In this document: positions 34,035 to 40,611 of the stretch, piece by piece | Position numbering within the stretch: the first letter of the stretch is position 1 | Layout: each line of letters opens with the position of its first letter | NCBI RefSeq assembly: GCF_009829685.1 | Contig: NZ_VWSD01000010.1 | Coordinates: 1 to 40,611, forward strand | Origin: Cellulomonas citrea | GTDB lineage: Bacteria; Actinomycetota; Actinomycetes; Actinomycetales; Cellulomonadaceae | Reading direction: 5' to 3' | Length of the DNA: 40,611 nt | Notes under the pieces: model-generated | Told to the model about the DNA's origin: nothing | The model's database searches: none | What the model saw: the letters and a program-made list of their open reading frames with translations, nothing else | Program-made: the position numbers and the translations under genes

Positions 34035-34106
34035 TCAGCCGAGGCCGAGGTACCGCTCGACGTAGGCGGTGAGTCTGTCGATGACGGTGCGCTTCTTGGC
34101 CGCCCA
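34035..34106 (-). pseudogene. orphan 3' coding remnant
   Basis: A 23-codon frame, WAAKKRTVIDRLTAYVERYL then GLG and TGA, has almost every third base G or C, like real genes here. The frame has no credible start, and the sequence upstream becomes arginine/glutamine-rich junk running into the helicase stop. It looks like the last part of a deleted gene left between the helicase and the DUF6308-like gene. Confidence 0.45.
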
Positions 34107-34137
34107 TGCCCCACCCCCCTGTCGCTGCTGACGGCGA

Positions 34138-35919
34138 CTAGACCGCGGTCGTCGGGCCCGGCTGCCCCTGCCCCAGGAAGGGCCGCAGGTACTCCCGCAG
34201 CGCCGGGTCGCACACGTACACGAACGTCCCGAGCATGCCGCGCGTGAGCAGCACGCCGTAGATGTTCACGATGTAGCGCCGCAGCTCCTTGTCGGAAGGG
34301 GCGTCGTCACCTTTGGATCTTCGTTCCTTGCCCCTCATGTCACGGTAGGAAGCCCGGTCGACGAAAAGCTGGCGCCCGACCGGGTCGTACCGCAGATCGG
34401 GGCCGATGACGACGCCGGCGTAGTTGAGGTCGTAGCCCTGGACCGTGTGGATCGAACCAACCTCCTCCAGCGACCCCGGGGCGTTGATCCAGTCGCGGTC
34501 CGTGGAGTTCCAGCGCAGCCGGGAACCATCGATCTCGATGTCGTAGGCACTGGGGTCCTTCTTGCTCTTCCACTCCCACGCGAACCCCGCGACGAGCCTG
34601 GCCAGCCCGTGAGCCTCGTCCATCGCGATGATCTCGGACCGCATGAGCGCGAAGTCGTCGAACATCCGCAGGTCGTAGCCCTCGTAGGCACTCGGGTCAG
34701 GCCGCGCCAGCTCGCCGGGGGATGGCCGGAGCACCGCGCGCACGTACCCGACGTAGTCACCGCCCGCCCGCACACGCATCTGGGTGGTGAGCGGGTAGAA
34801 GCGCCCCTGGCGCCGCGCGCTGCTCGAGAGCGCCTCGAGGGCGGGTGTCGAGAGGTCTGCGGGACGCACGGTCTGCTCCGCGTCGACCAGGAACACCCGG
34901 TGGGCGGAGCAGGCGATGACCCAGTCCAGCTGGGTGCGACGCGGGTCGTCGACCCCGAAGAGCCGCTCGTTGATCACACGGAAGTCCCGGTTGAGCACAC
35001 CGGACGGCTGGTTGGCCCGCTGGCTCAGCCGGTGGGTCTCGTCCACCACGAGCAGGTCGAACCGCTGCTCGCTCCGACCGACGTCGAAGGGTGAGAGCAC
35101 CATGTCTGCACGCAGACCGGGGGTCTTGCCGAACACCTTCCTGATCGAGGTCCGCAACGACTGCTGCGGGATCACGAGCCCCAGCCGGAACCCGGTCAGG
35201 AGCGTCCGGTGCTCCTCGGTGAAGAACTCGGCGAACATCGAGTCGGGATCCAGGACATCGTCCGAGCTCGCCACCTGGATGTCCGCGAGCATCTTCATCA
35301 GGTAGATGGCGACGATCGTCTTGCCGGTACCTGGCCGCCCCTGGATGACGATGCTGCTGGAGCGTCCCCCCTCCAGGTCCGCGAACAGACCTTCGAGGAT
35401 GTCCTCGACCGCGATGGCCTGGTCCTGCGTGAGGGCCTTGAACGGCGAGAGCTTGAAGAGGTCGCTGTTCTCGATCTCGGCGATACTCCGGGTGAACAGC
35501 CCCTCGCGACGAAGCGCCTCGAAGACGCCTGCGAACGTCGGGCGGTACAGGTCGCGGTGGAAGTACTCCGCATTCGTGATCCCGTCGTTGCGGTTGAGCA
35601 GGCGGCAGCCGCCGTCCCCTGAGAAGAGCTGGATGAGGTACGACTCGAGGTCGAGGCACACCGATTTGTTGAACGTCTCGTCGACGACCACGCGCACGTT
35701 GCGCAGCTCGGCCTTCGTCCCCGAGGCCAGGTGCTGGCGCATCCGGGTCGCGGCTTTGATCGACTCGCCGACGTAGACGGCCGTCCGGGCACCTCGGCCC
35801 CGACCTTCCCCGTCGAGCACGTAGACGACGGGCCAGTTGGTGTGGCGCGGGTCCCGCCGGGCCCAGTCGTCGATCGCGTCGCGCGTGAACCGAAGCCCCT
35901 CGATGTCAGAGGGCGTCAT
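34138..35919 (-). CDS. GIY-YIG nuclease/DUF2075 (Schlafen-like) helicase fusion
   Basis: A 593-residue protein. Residues about 28-112 are a GIY-YIG-like nuclease: VVYVL (31-35), VYVGES (48-53), arginines at 59/61 in RMRQHL, Glu92 in LESYLIQLF, and NRND at 109-112. After a helical linker comes a superfamily 1-like helicase of the DUF2075 type: Walker A GRPGTGKT at 194-201, Walker B LLVVDETHRL with DETH at 293-296, and later IHTVQGYDLNYAGVVIGPDL and NIYGVLLTRGMLGTFVYV. All NTPase motifs look intact. The ATG lies inside the MazG-like gene (14-nt overlap), so the two should be made together. Such fusions occur in defence contexts; an antiphage role is inferred. Confidence 0.88.
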   Translation of the reverse strand: MTPSDIEGLRFTRDAIDDWARRDPRHTNWPVVYVLDGEGRGRGARTAVYVGESIKAATRMRQHLASGTKAELRNVRVVVDETFNKSVCLDLESYLIQLFSGDGGCRLLNRNDGITNAEYFHRDLYRPTFAGVFEALRREGLFTRSIAEIENSDLFKLSPFKALTQDQAIAVEDILEGLFADLEGGRSSSIVIQGRPGTGKTIVAIYLMKMLADIQVASSDDVLDPDSMFAEFFTEEHRTLLTGFRLGLVIPQQSLRTSIRKVFGKTPGLRADMVLSPFDVGRSEQRFDLLVVDETHRLSQRANQPSGVLNRDFRVINERLFGVDDPRRTQLDWVIACSAHRVFLVDAEQTVRPADLSTPALEALSSSARRQGRFYPLTTQMRVRAGGDYVGYVRAVLRPSPGELARPDPSAYEGYDLRMFDDFALMRSEIIAMDEAHGLARLVAGFAWEWKSKKDPSAYDIEIDGSRLRWNSTDRDWINAPGSLEEVGSIHTVQGYDLNYAGVVIGPDLRYDPVGRQLFVDRASYRDMRGKERRSKGDDAPSDKELRRYIVNIYGVLLTRGMLGTFVYVCDPALREYLRPFLGQGQPGPTTAV

Positions 35920-36226
35920 GCTTCGTGCTCCGCCCGCGGGCCTTGTCCACCGGGTACTTGCGCCGGGTCACCTCGATCTTCTCGAGGATGATCTCCGCGG
36001 GGTCGAGCCCGGTGCGGTCGGCCAGCAGCAGGCAGTAGATCAGCACGTCGGCGAGCTCACCGCGCAGGGCGTCAAGGTCTGCGTCGGGTGCCCACTGGAA
36101 GCACTCCAGGAGCTCGGCGGCCTCGATGGCGATGCTCTTCGCAAGGTTCTCGGGCGTGTGGAACTGGGCCCAGTCACGTTCGGCGACATACGCCCGGATC
36201 TCGTCGCGAACGGAAGGATCGAGCAC
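35906..36226 (-). CDS. MazG-like nucleotide pyrophosphohydrolase
   Basis: A 106-residue all-alpha NTP pyrophosphohydrolase, close to the MazG-like dCTPase group. The magnesium site has the usual two ExxE/D pairs: Glu35/Glu38 in IEAAELLE and Glu57/Asp60 in GELADVL. The start AYVAERDWAQFHTPENLAKS is a family signature. It probably cleaves nucleoside triphosphates to monophosphate and pyrophosphate. GTG 36226 fits family length; the longer frame to ATG 36289 adds a proline/cysteine-rich tail. Its last 14 bases contain the helicase start, a sign of one functional unit. Confidence 0.9.
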   Translation of the reverse strand: MLDPSVRDEIRAYVAERDWAQFHTPENLAKSIAIEAAELLECFQWAPDADLDALRGELADVLIYCLLLADRTGLDPAEIILEKIEVTRRKYPVDKARGRSTKHDAL

Positions 36227-36342
36227 GTCGCGAACGTAGCACCGGTGCAGCAAGCACCGCGGCGAGGGGCACGGTGGGCGGGGCTCCATACCCTCGGCCG
36301 CCGGGAGCGCCAGCTTCTCAGGCCTTCCGCACCCATGCCGAT

Positions 36343-36358
36343 TGCACCTACAGGTGCA
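36343..36358. promoter_or_regulatory. 16-bp palindrome between MazG-like and antitoxin genes
   Basis: TGCACCT and AGGTGCA are perfectly inverted around AC. A TATACG at 36371-36376 just after it could be the -10 element of the antitoxin promoter, placing the palindrome over the -35 region. An antitoxin-bound autoregulatory operator is likely, but it could also control the divergent MazG/helicase pair. Confidence 0.6.
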
Positions 36359-36415
36359 GCAGGTTACGGTTATACGTGCAGGTTCGTGGGGCGAACCGCG
36401 ATCGAGGAGAGTGTG

Positions 36416-36853
36416 ATGTCGACGTCCGTTGCGGTCACGAACCGTCTTCTCACCAACGAACGTGACGCCGAGATGGCACGCGAGGTCCTCGACGACCTCG
36501 TCGGCCCCGCCGGTCAGCTCGCCGTGGGGCAGGTGGGTTCGCAGGTCGCGACGCCGCTGCCGCCCGAGCTCGGCGTGATCCTCCAGCAGGTTCTCAGAGC
36601 GGTCGCCGAGGGTTCGTCGGTGACCGTGACGTCGATCCCCAAGGAGCTGACCACCTCCAGCGCGGCGGCGATGCTGGGGATGTCACGACCGACCCTCATG
36701 AGGCTGGTGGCCGAGGGGCACCTGCCTGCGCACAAGGTCGGATCGCACACCCGGCTCCTCGCCGACGACGTCGTGGCCTACCGGAAGGCGCGACGGGCCC
36801 GTGAACGGGCAGCCTTCGCCGAGCTGCTCGAGCTCGAGGGCGACGAGGTCTGA
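36416..36853 (+). CDS. excisionase-like (MerR-type HTH) antitoxin
   Basis: A 145-residue protein with an N-terminal helical part and a MerR/excisionase-type winged helix at about 79-125: LTTSSAAAMLGMSRPTLMRL, then HLPAHKVGSHTRLLADDVVA and Y. Proteins of this shape are the DNA-binding antitoxins of one class of PIN toxin modules: they repress their own promoter and neutralise the nuclease. ATG 36416 follows GAGGAG. The PIN gene starts 69 bases downstream on the same strand. The upstream palindrome is the likely operator. Confidence 0.88.
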   Translation: MSTSVAVTNRLLTNERDAEMAREVLDDLVGPAGQLAVGQVGSQVATPLPPELGVILQQVLRAVAEGSSVTVTSIPKELTTSSAAAMLGMSRPTLMRLVAEGHLPAHKVGSHTRLLADDVVAYRKARRARERAAFAELLELEGDEV

Positions 36854-36922
36854 TCGCGTCGCGAGGCCGGTTCCGGGCGCCACCGGCGGCGACCGGTCGG
36901 TGCCGATGGATAGGGTCGGCTC

Positions 36923-37510
36923 GTGCAGGGGCTCGGGCCACACGCCGTCTTCGTCGACGCCAACGTCTGGTACTCCCGCACGGCCCGGGACTGGATCGGG
37001 ATGCTCTACACCACCCCCGACGTGCCACCCTTCGCTGTCTTCTGGACCGAGGACGTCATGGCCGAGTTCCTGCACGGGCTCCGCAAGGCACACCCGACCT
37101 GGCCGGGAGCTCGCACCACGCAGATCCGGGACCGACTGGCGTCGACCTTCGAGGCGGGGCGCGTCGACCGCTTCACGGTGGACGGGACCTACCGCGGCCC
37201 CGACCCCCACGACGCGCACGTCCACGCAGCGGCGCTCGCATGCAGAGCTGACATCCTGCTGACCTTCGACGCCACCGGCTTCGTCTGGGACGACAACACC
37301 TCGCCGTACGAGGTGATGCACCCCGACGACTTCTTCGTCCTGGTCGACCTGTCTGCACCGGCCCTGGTGGCCGAGGCCACCCGACGGATGTGCGCGCACT
37401 GGCTCGCCAGGAGCGGCGAGGCCGACCTGCCCGCGCGGCTGCGGGCCGCGGGCTGCCCGCAGTTCGCCGACCGGGTGCGTGATCACGTCTTCCGACAGCT
37501 GGACCGCTAG
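36923..37510 (+). CDS. PIN-domain ribonuclease toxin
   Basis: A 195-residue PIN-domain protein. Acidic metal-binding residues are in place: Asp12 in VFVDANVWYS, Glu48 in TEDVMAEFLH, Asp97 in PHDAHVHAAA, and Asp110/Asp116 in CRADILLTFDATGF. Such toxins are magnesium-dependent ribonucleases that cut tRNA, mRNA or rRNA. The 60-residue C-terminal extension after the PIN core (SAPALVAEATRRMCAHWLAR) is helical and unassigned. GTG 36923 has a weak AGGG site eight bases upstream. Its partner is the excisionase-like antitoxin just before it. Confidence 0.9.
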   Translation: MQGLGPHAVFVDANVWYSRTARDWIGMLYTTPDVPPFAVFWTEDVMAEFLHGLRKAHPTWPGARTTQIRDRLASTFEAGRVDRFTVDGTYRGPDPHDAHVHAAALACRADILLTFDATGFVWDDNTSPYEVMHPDDFFVLVDLSAPALVAEATRRMCAHWLARSGEADLPARLRAAGCPQFADRVRDHVFRQLDR

Positions 37511-37550
37511 CCCGCCCCAGCTGCATCGCGGGCGCACCCACCCCACCCCC

Positions 37551-39194
37551 TCAGAACCGGAACCGCTCCAGCTGCCGGCGCAGGTCCGCGGCCATCGTCG
37601 CGAGGCTGGTCGCCGCCGACGAGGTCTCCTCGACCGTCGAGGACGTCGCCGACGCGGCGGCTGCCACGCCGTCGATGGTGCGTGCGATCTGGTGCGACGA
37701 CTCGGCTGCGTCCTGCACGGAGCGGCCGACCTCGGCGGTCGTGGCGGTCTGCTCCTCGACGGCCGCGGCGATCATCGTCTGGTAGTCGTCGATGCTCGCA
37801 ACGACCGTGGCGATGTCGACGATGACCTCCACGGCCGCGGTGGTGTCGGTCTGGATCGTGGCGACCCGGCGGGAGATGTCCTCGGTGGCCCGCGCGGTCT
37901 CCTGCGCGAGCTCCTTGACCTCCCCGGCGACGACCGCGAAGCCCTTGCCGGCCTCCCCCGCACGCGCCGCCTCGATGGTCGCGTTGAGCGCGAGCAGGTT
38001 GGTCTGCTCGGCGATCGAGGTGATGACCTTGACGACGTCGGCGATCTCGGCCGACGAGGTCCCGAGCCGGGTCACCGTGGTGGTGGCCTGCTGCGCCGCC
38101 TTGACGGCGCCGTTCGCGACCTTGGCCGCCTCGTTCGCGTTGGTCGAGATCTCCCGGATGGAGGCGCCCATCTGCTCGGCGGCGGCGGCGACCGCGCCGA
38201 CGTTGGTGGACACGTCGGCGGCCGCGGCCGAGACCATGCCGGACTGCGCAGTGGTCTCGGCGGCCCGTGCGTCGATGTCCCGCGCGGCCTCCCGCATCTG
38301 CTCGGAGGCGTCGGCGACGGCCCCGGTGGTCGAGGCGACCGAGGCGAGCACGGCCCGCAGGCTCTCGGTGGCCCGGTCGAGCGCGGCGGCCGCGTGGACC
38401 AGCTCGTCACCGTCGTCGCCCAGCCCCGAGGTGTGGGTGAGGTCACCGGCGGCGAGCGCCTCGGCGGACCCGACGAGCGCGGCGGCCGAGCGGCGCAGAC
38501 CGCGCGCGACGAGGACGCCCCCGGTCCAGGCGAGCGCGGCACCGAGGGCCACGAGGAGCGCGAACACGACCTCGCCGCGGCGCGCGTCGGCGGCCACGGA
38601 GGCACGCCGGGCCGCACCGGCGTCGACGACGGCGCCCGACAGCTTCTCGAGCGCATCGATGGTCGCGGTGGCGGCCGGACCGGTCTTGGTGGTGCGCACC
38701 TTGTCCCAGCCGGCGATGTCGCCCTTCGCCCGGAGGGCGTCGCCCTCCTTGAAGCCCTCGACGAAGGTCGCGGCGTTGTCGATGGCGCTCTGCACCAGCG
38801 CCCGGTCGGCGTCGGTGGCGGCCACCGTGTCCCGGTACTGGCCACCCAGGGTCTGCAGGGCGGTCGAGGCGTCGGTCACCTTCTGCAGGTAGCCGGGGGC
38901 GTCGGCGGTGTCGCGGTTCATCGTGTACATCGCGGCGTTGAACCGCATGGTCATGAGCTCGACCTGCATGCTCTTGGCCAGCCGCACCCCTTGCAGGTGG
39001 ACGTCGTAGATGTCGGCCGCGCCGGCCGCGCTGCGGGCGGCCAGCGCGTAGCCGCCCACGCCGGTGCCGAGCGCGACGAGCACGGCGACACCGACGGCGG
39101 CGAGCACCTTGCCGGTGATGCCGATCCGACGGGTCAGGCGCGGGCGGGCGGATGCAGTGGGTGAGCTGACGGCGGGTGAGGTGACGGTGGGCAT
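37551..39194 (-). CDS. methyl-accepting chemotaxis protein
   Basis: A 547-residue chemoreceptor like the one at 21101 but with a different sensor. First helix about 28-51, an extracytoplasmic helical sensor ([20 protein letters not shown] near its start, as in four-helix-bundle receptors), second helix about 208-230 ([20 protein letters not shown]), HAMP, then the coiled-coil signalling domain with [20 protein letters not shown] and [17 protein letters not shown]. The tip is nearly identical to that of the other receptor, so both should join the same CheA/CheW arrays. ATG 39194 follows AGGAG at seven bases. No sigma28-like promoter was found upstream. Confidence 0.95.
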   Translation of the reverse strand: MPTVTSPAVSSPTASARPRLTRRIGITGKVLAAVGVAVLVALGTGVGGYALAARSAAGAADIYDVHLQGVRLAKSMQVELMTMRFNAAMYTMNRDTADAPGYLQKVTDASTALQTLGGQYRDTVAATDADRALVQSAIDNAATFVEGFKEGDALRAKGDIAGWDKVRTTKTGPAATATIDALEKLSGAVVDAGAARRASVAADARRGEVVFALLVALGAALAWTGGVLVARGLRRSAAALVGSAEALAAGDLTHTSGLGDDGDELVHAAAALDRATESLRAVLASVASTTGAVADASEQMREAARDIDARAAETTAQSGMVSAAAADVSTNVGAVAAAAEQMGASIREISTNANEAAKVANGAVKAAQQATTTVTRLGTSSAEIADVVKVITSIAEQTNLLALNATIEAARAGEAGKGFAVVAGEVKELAQETARATEDISRRVATIQTDTTAAVEVIVDIATVVASIDDYQTMIAAAVEEQTATTAEVGRSVQDAAESSHQIARTIDGVAAAASATSSTVEETSSAATSLATMAADLRRQLERFRF

Positions 39195-39304
39195 GCTGAC
39201 GCTCCTGGAGGCAGTGCGGTGCCTGCCCCCTGCGGACAGCGCTCGCACGGTCGCAACGGCGACCCAGTGCGACAGCATGAACGAACTATCCAGTAAGTCC
39301 ATCC

Positions 39305-39326
39305 GACTGCCCCGAACGGAGCAGTC
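39305..39326 (-). terminator. hairpin after kup
   Basis: On the minus strand GACTGCTCC pairs with GGGGCAGTC (one T-G pair) around GTTC, nine bases past the kup stop. This stable stem with a tetraloop fits an intrinsic terminator. Confidence 0.65.
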
Positions 39327-39334
39327 CCCGCCCG

Positions 39335-40611
39335 CTACATCTCGACGGTCGCCCCCATGACGACCGTCCGCTCCGGCGGCAGGTGGAACACCTCCTTGCG
39401 GCCTGCGGCGTTGCGGGCCAGCCAGACGAACAGGCGGGTGCGCCAGGCGCGGCGGCGCGGCAGACCGGCCACGTTCACGGTGAGCACGGACAGGAAGTAG
39501 TGCGCCTGGGTGACGTCGAGGTCCAGCTCGGGGCTCTGCCCGATCGCGAGCGCCAGCCCCTTGGGGATGTCCTGGCTGTCGTTGAAGCCCACCCGGATGC
39601 TCACGTGCACGATGCCGTCGTCCCGGTAGCCGAGGTCGTCGACCACCACCCGGTCGACGTGCCGGATGTGCGGCACGTTCTCGTTGAGGATCTGCACGAT
39701 GATGACGTGCTCGTGCAGCACCTGGTTGAACGCGACGTGCGAGCGCAGCGCGAGCGGCGTCGTCTCCTTGGTGTGGTGCGGGAACACCGCGAGCCCGGGC
39801 ACCCGCGGCACGTGCGTCTCGTGCACGGTCCGCACGAAGTCCTCGAGCGGCCCCTCCAGCTCGGTGCGGCGGGCCAGCAGCGCAGCCGCGCCGGTGCGCC
39901 ACACGGACATGAGGGTCACCACGACGGCGGCGATGAGCAGCGGCAGCCAGCCTCCGCTCACGATCTTCACCAGGTTCGCCGCGAAGAACAGCACCTCGAG
40001 CCCGAGTACGACGACGGAGTACGCGATCAGCTTCCACCGCGCCCAGTGCCAGACCCGCTGGGCCAGCAGCAGGAACAGCAGGCTGGTGAGCAGCAGCGTG
40101 CCGGTGACGGCCACGCCGTAGGCGCTGGCCAGCCGGGCCGAGCTGCCGAACGCCGCGATGAGCAGCAGCACCCCGGCGTACAGGATCCAGTTGACCGCCG
40201 GCAGGTAGATCTGGCCGCCCTCGTGCCGGGAGGTCTGGCGCACGGTGAGCCGCGGCAGCAGCCCGAGCCGCACCGCCTGGCGCGACACCGAGTACGCCCC
40301 GGAGATCACGGCCTGGGAGGCGATGATGGTCGCCGCCGTGGCGAGCACGACGAGCGGCAGCGTGGCCCAGCTGGGCGCCAGGTGGAAGAACGGGTTCGCG
40401 ATGGTCGACGGGTCGTCGAGGATCATCGCGCCCTGGCCCAGGTAGTTGAGGGTGAGCGCGGGGAACACGACGACGAACCAGGCCCGCCGGATCGGCGAGG
40501 GGCCGAAGTGCCCCATGTCGGCGTAGAGCGCCTCGGCCCCCGTGATGGTGAGCACGACGGCGCCCATCGCGACGAACGCGATGAACGGGTGCTCGACGAC
40601 GAACCCGACCG
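39335..40611 (-). CDS. kup: Kup-type potassium uptake protein, 5' end outside window
   Basis: The frame is open to the right edge, so the N-terminal helices are missing; 424 codons remain. The visible part has [20 protein letters not shown] and [20 protein letters not shown], both hallmarks of Kup/HAK transporters, then about eight further helices and a soluble C-terminal domain of about 150 residues ([31 protein letters not shown]). Kup imports potassium with protons at the cell membrane. No partner gene is visible. Confidence 0.95.
   Translation of the reverse strand, partial: VGFVVEHPFIAFVAMGAVVLTITGAEALYADMGHFGPSPIRRAWFVVVFPALTLNYLGQGAMILDDPSTIANPFFHLAPSWATLPLVVLATAATIIASQAVISGAYSVSRQAVRLGLLPRLTVRQTSRHEGGQIYLPAVNWILYAGVLLLIAAFGSSARLASAYGVAVTGTLLLTSLLFLLLAQRVWHWARWKLIAYSVVVLGLEVLFFAANLVKIVSGGWLPLLIAAVVVTLMSVWRTGAAALLARRTELEGPLEDFVRTVHETHVPRVPGLAVFPHHTKETTPLALRSHVAFNQVLHEHVIIVQILNENVPHIRHVDRVVVDDLGYRDDGIVHVSIRVGFNDSQDIPKGLALAIGQSPELDLDVTQAHYFLSVLTVNVAGLPRRRAWRTRLFVWLARNAAGRKEVFHLPPERTVVMGATVEM

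Noticed and set aside
35837-36415. N-terminal extension of the antitoxin into the upstream open frame
   Set aside because: That frame is antisense to the MazG-like gene and crosses the promoter palindrome; ATG 36416 has a strong ribosome binding site.
39195-39304. Sigma28 promoter for the second chemoreceptor
   Set aside because: No GCCGATAA-like element at the right distance from a TAAA-like element was found on the minus strand.

Overview
The window is very GC-rich, with third codon positions almost always G or C, many GTG starts, an InhA-type enoyl-ACP reductase, an 11-nt direct-repeat PHO-box-like site and a sigma28-type promoter. This fits a motile high-GC actinobacterium, perhaps in the Micrococcales (Cellulomonas-like); the genus is a guess. 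About 36 genes are supported. No rRNA, CRISPR array, insertion sequence or integrase is seen, and no gene-free stretch exceeds about 300 bases.

Layout. 1-3040: the 5' part of a LacI-family regulator (minus strand, running off the left edge), then a minus-strand patch of small unrecognised membrane and lipoprotein genes, bracketed by a 65-bp direct repeat that duplicates the lacI translation start. 3171-13031: mostly unlinked housekeeping or accessory genes: beta-CASP metallo-beta-lactamase nuclease, two small membrane proteins (one probably frameshifted), CLC-type chloride/proton antiporter, VOC protein, ABC-F ATPase, membrane diguanylate cyclase, DUF427 protein, and an ECF-like sigma factor overlapping a membrane-anchored partner. 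13143-15562: InhA-type FabI and a nitronate-monooxygenase-like flavoprotein behind a 27-bp TetR-type palindrome. 15617-20960: PHO-box-like repeats, then a 1680-residue secreted nuclease/5'-nucleotidase. 21034-23454: a sigma28-like promoter with a chemoreceptor, then a 25-codon leader ORF coupled to a GNAT acetyltransferase.

23695-32314 is a seven-gene minus-strand operon: oligopeptide-binding lipoprotein, M14 carboxypeptidase-like enzyme, two permeases, a cytoplasmic serine beta-lactamase-fold hydrolase, a GbsR/MarR-like regulator and a fused double ATPase. Nearly every junction is a stop/start overlap. The layout suggests uptake and intracellular hydrolysis of an unusual peptide class, with its own sensor.

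32485-33205 holds a PaiB-like protein and tRNA-Lys(UUU). 33319-37510 looks like a small defence/stress island: DUF6308-like protein, an orphan coding remnant, a GIY-YIG/DUF2075 helicase fusion whose start overlaps the end of a MazG-like pyrophosphohydrolase, and a divergent excisionase-like antitoxin/PIN toxin pair behind a 16-bp palindrome. The window ends with a second chemoreceptor and a truncated Kup potassium transporter, both on the minus strand.

The most interesting items are the MazG plus GIY-YIG-helicase module, the peptide import-and-hydrolysis operon, and the PHO-box-like repeats in front of the giant nuclease.
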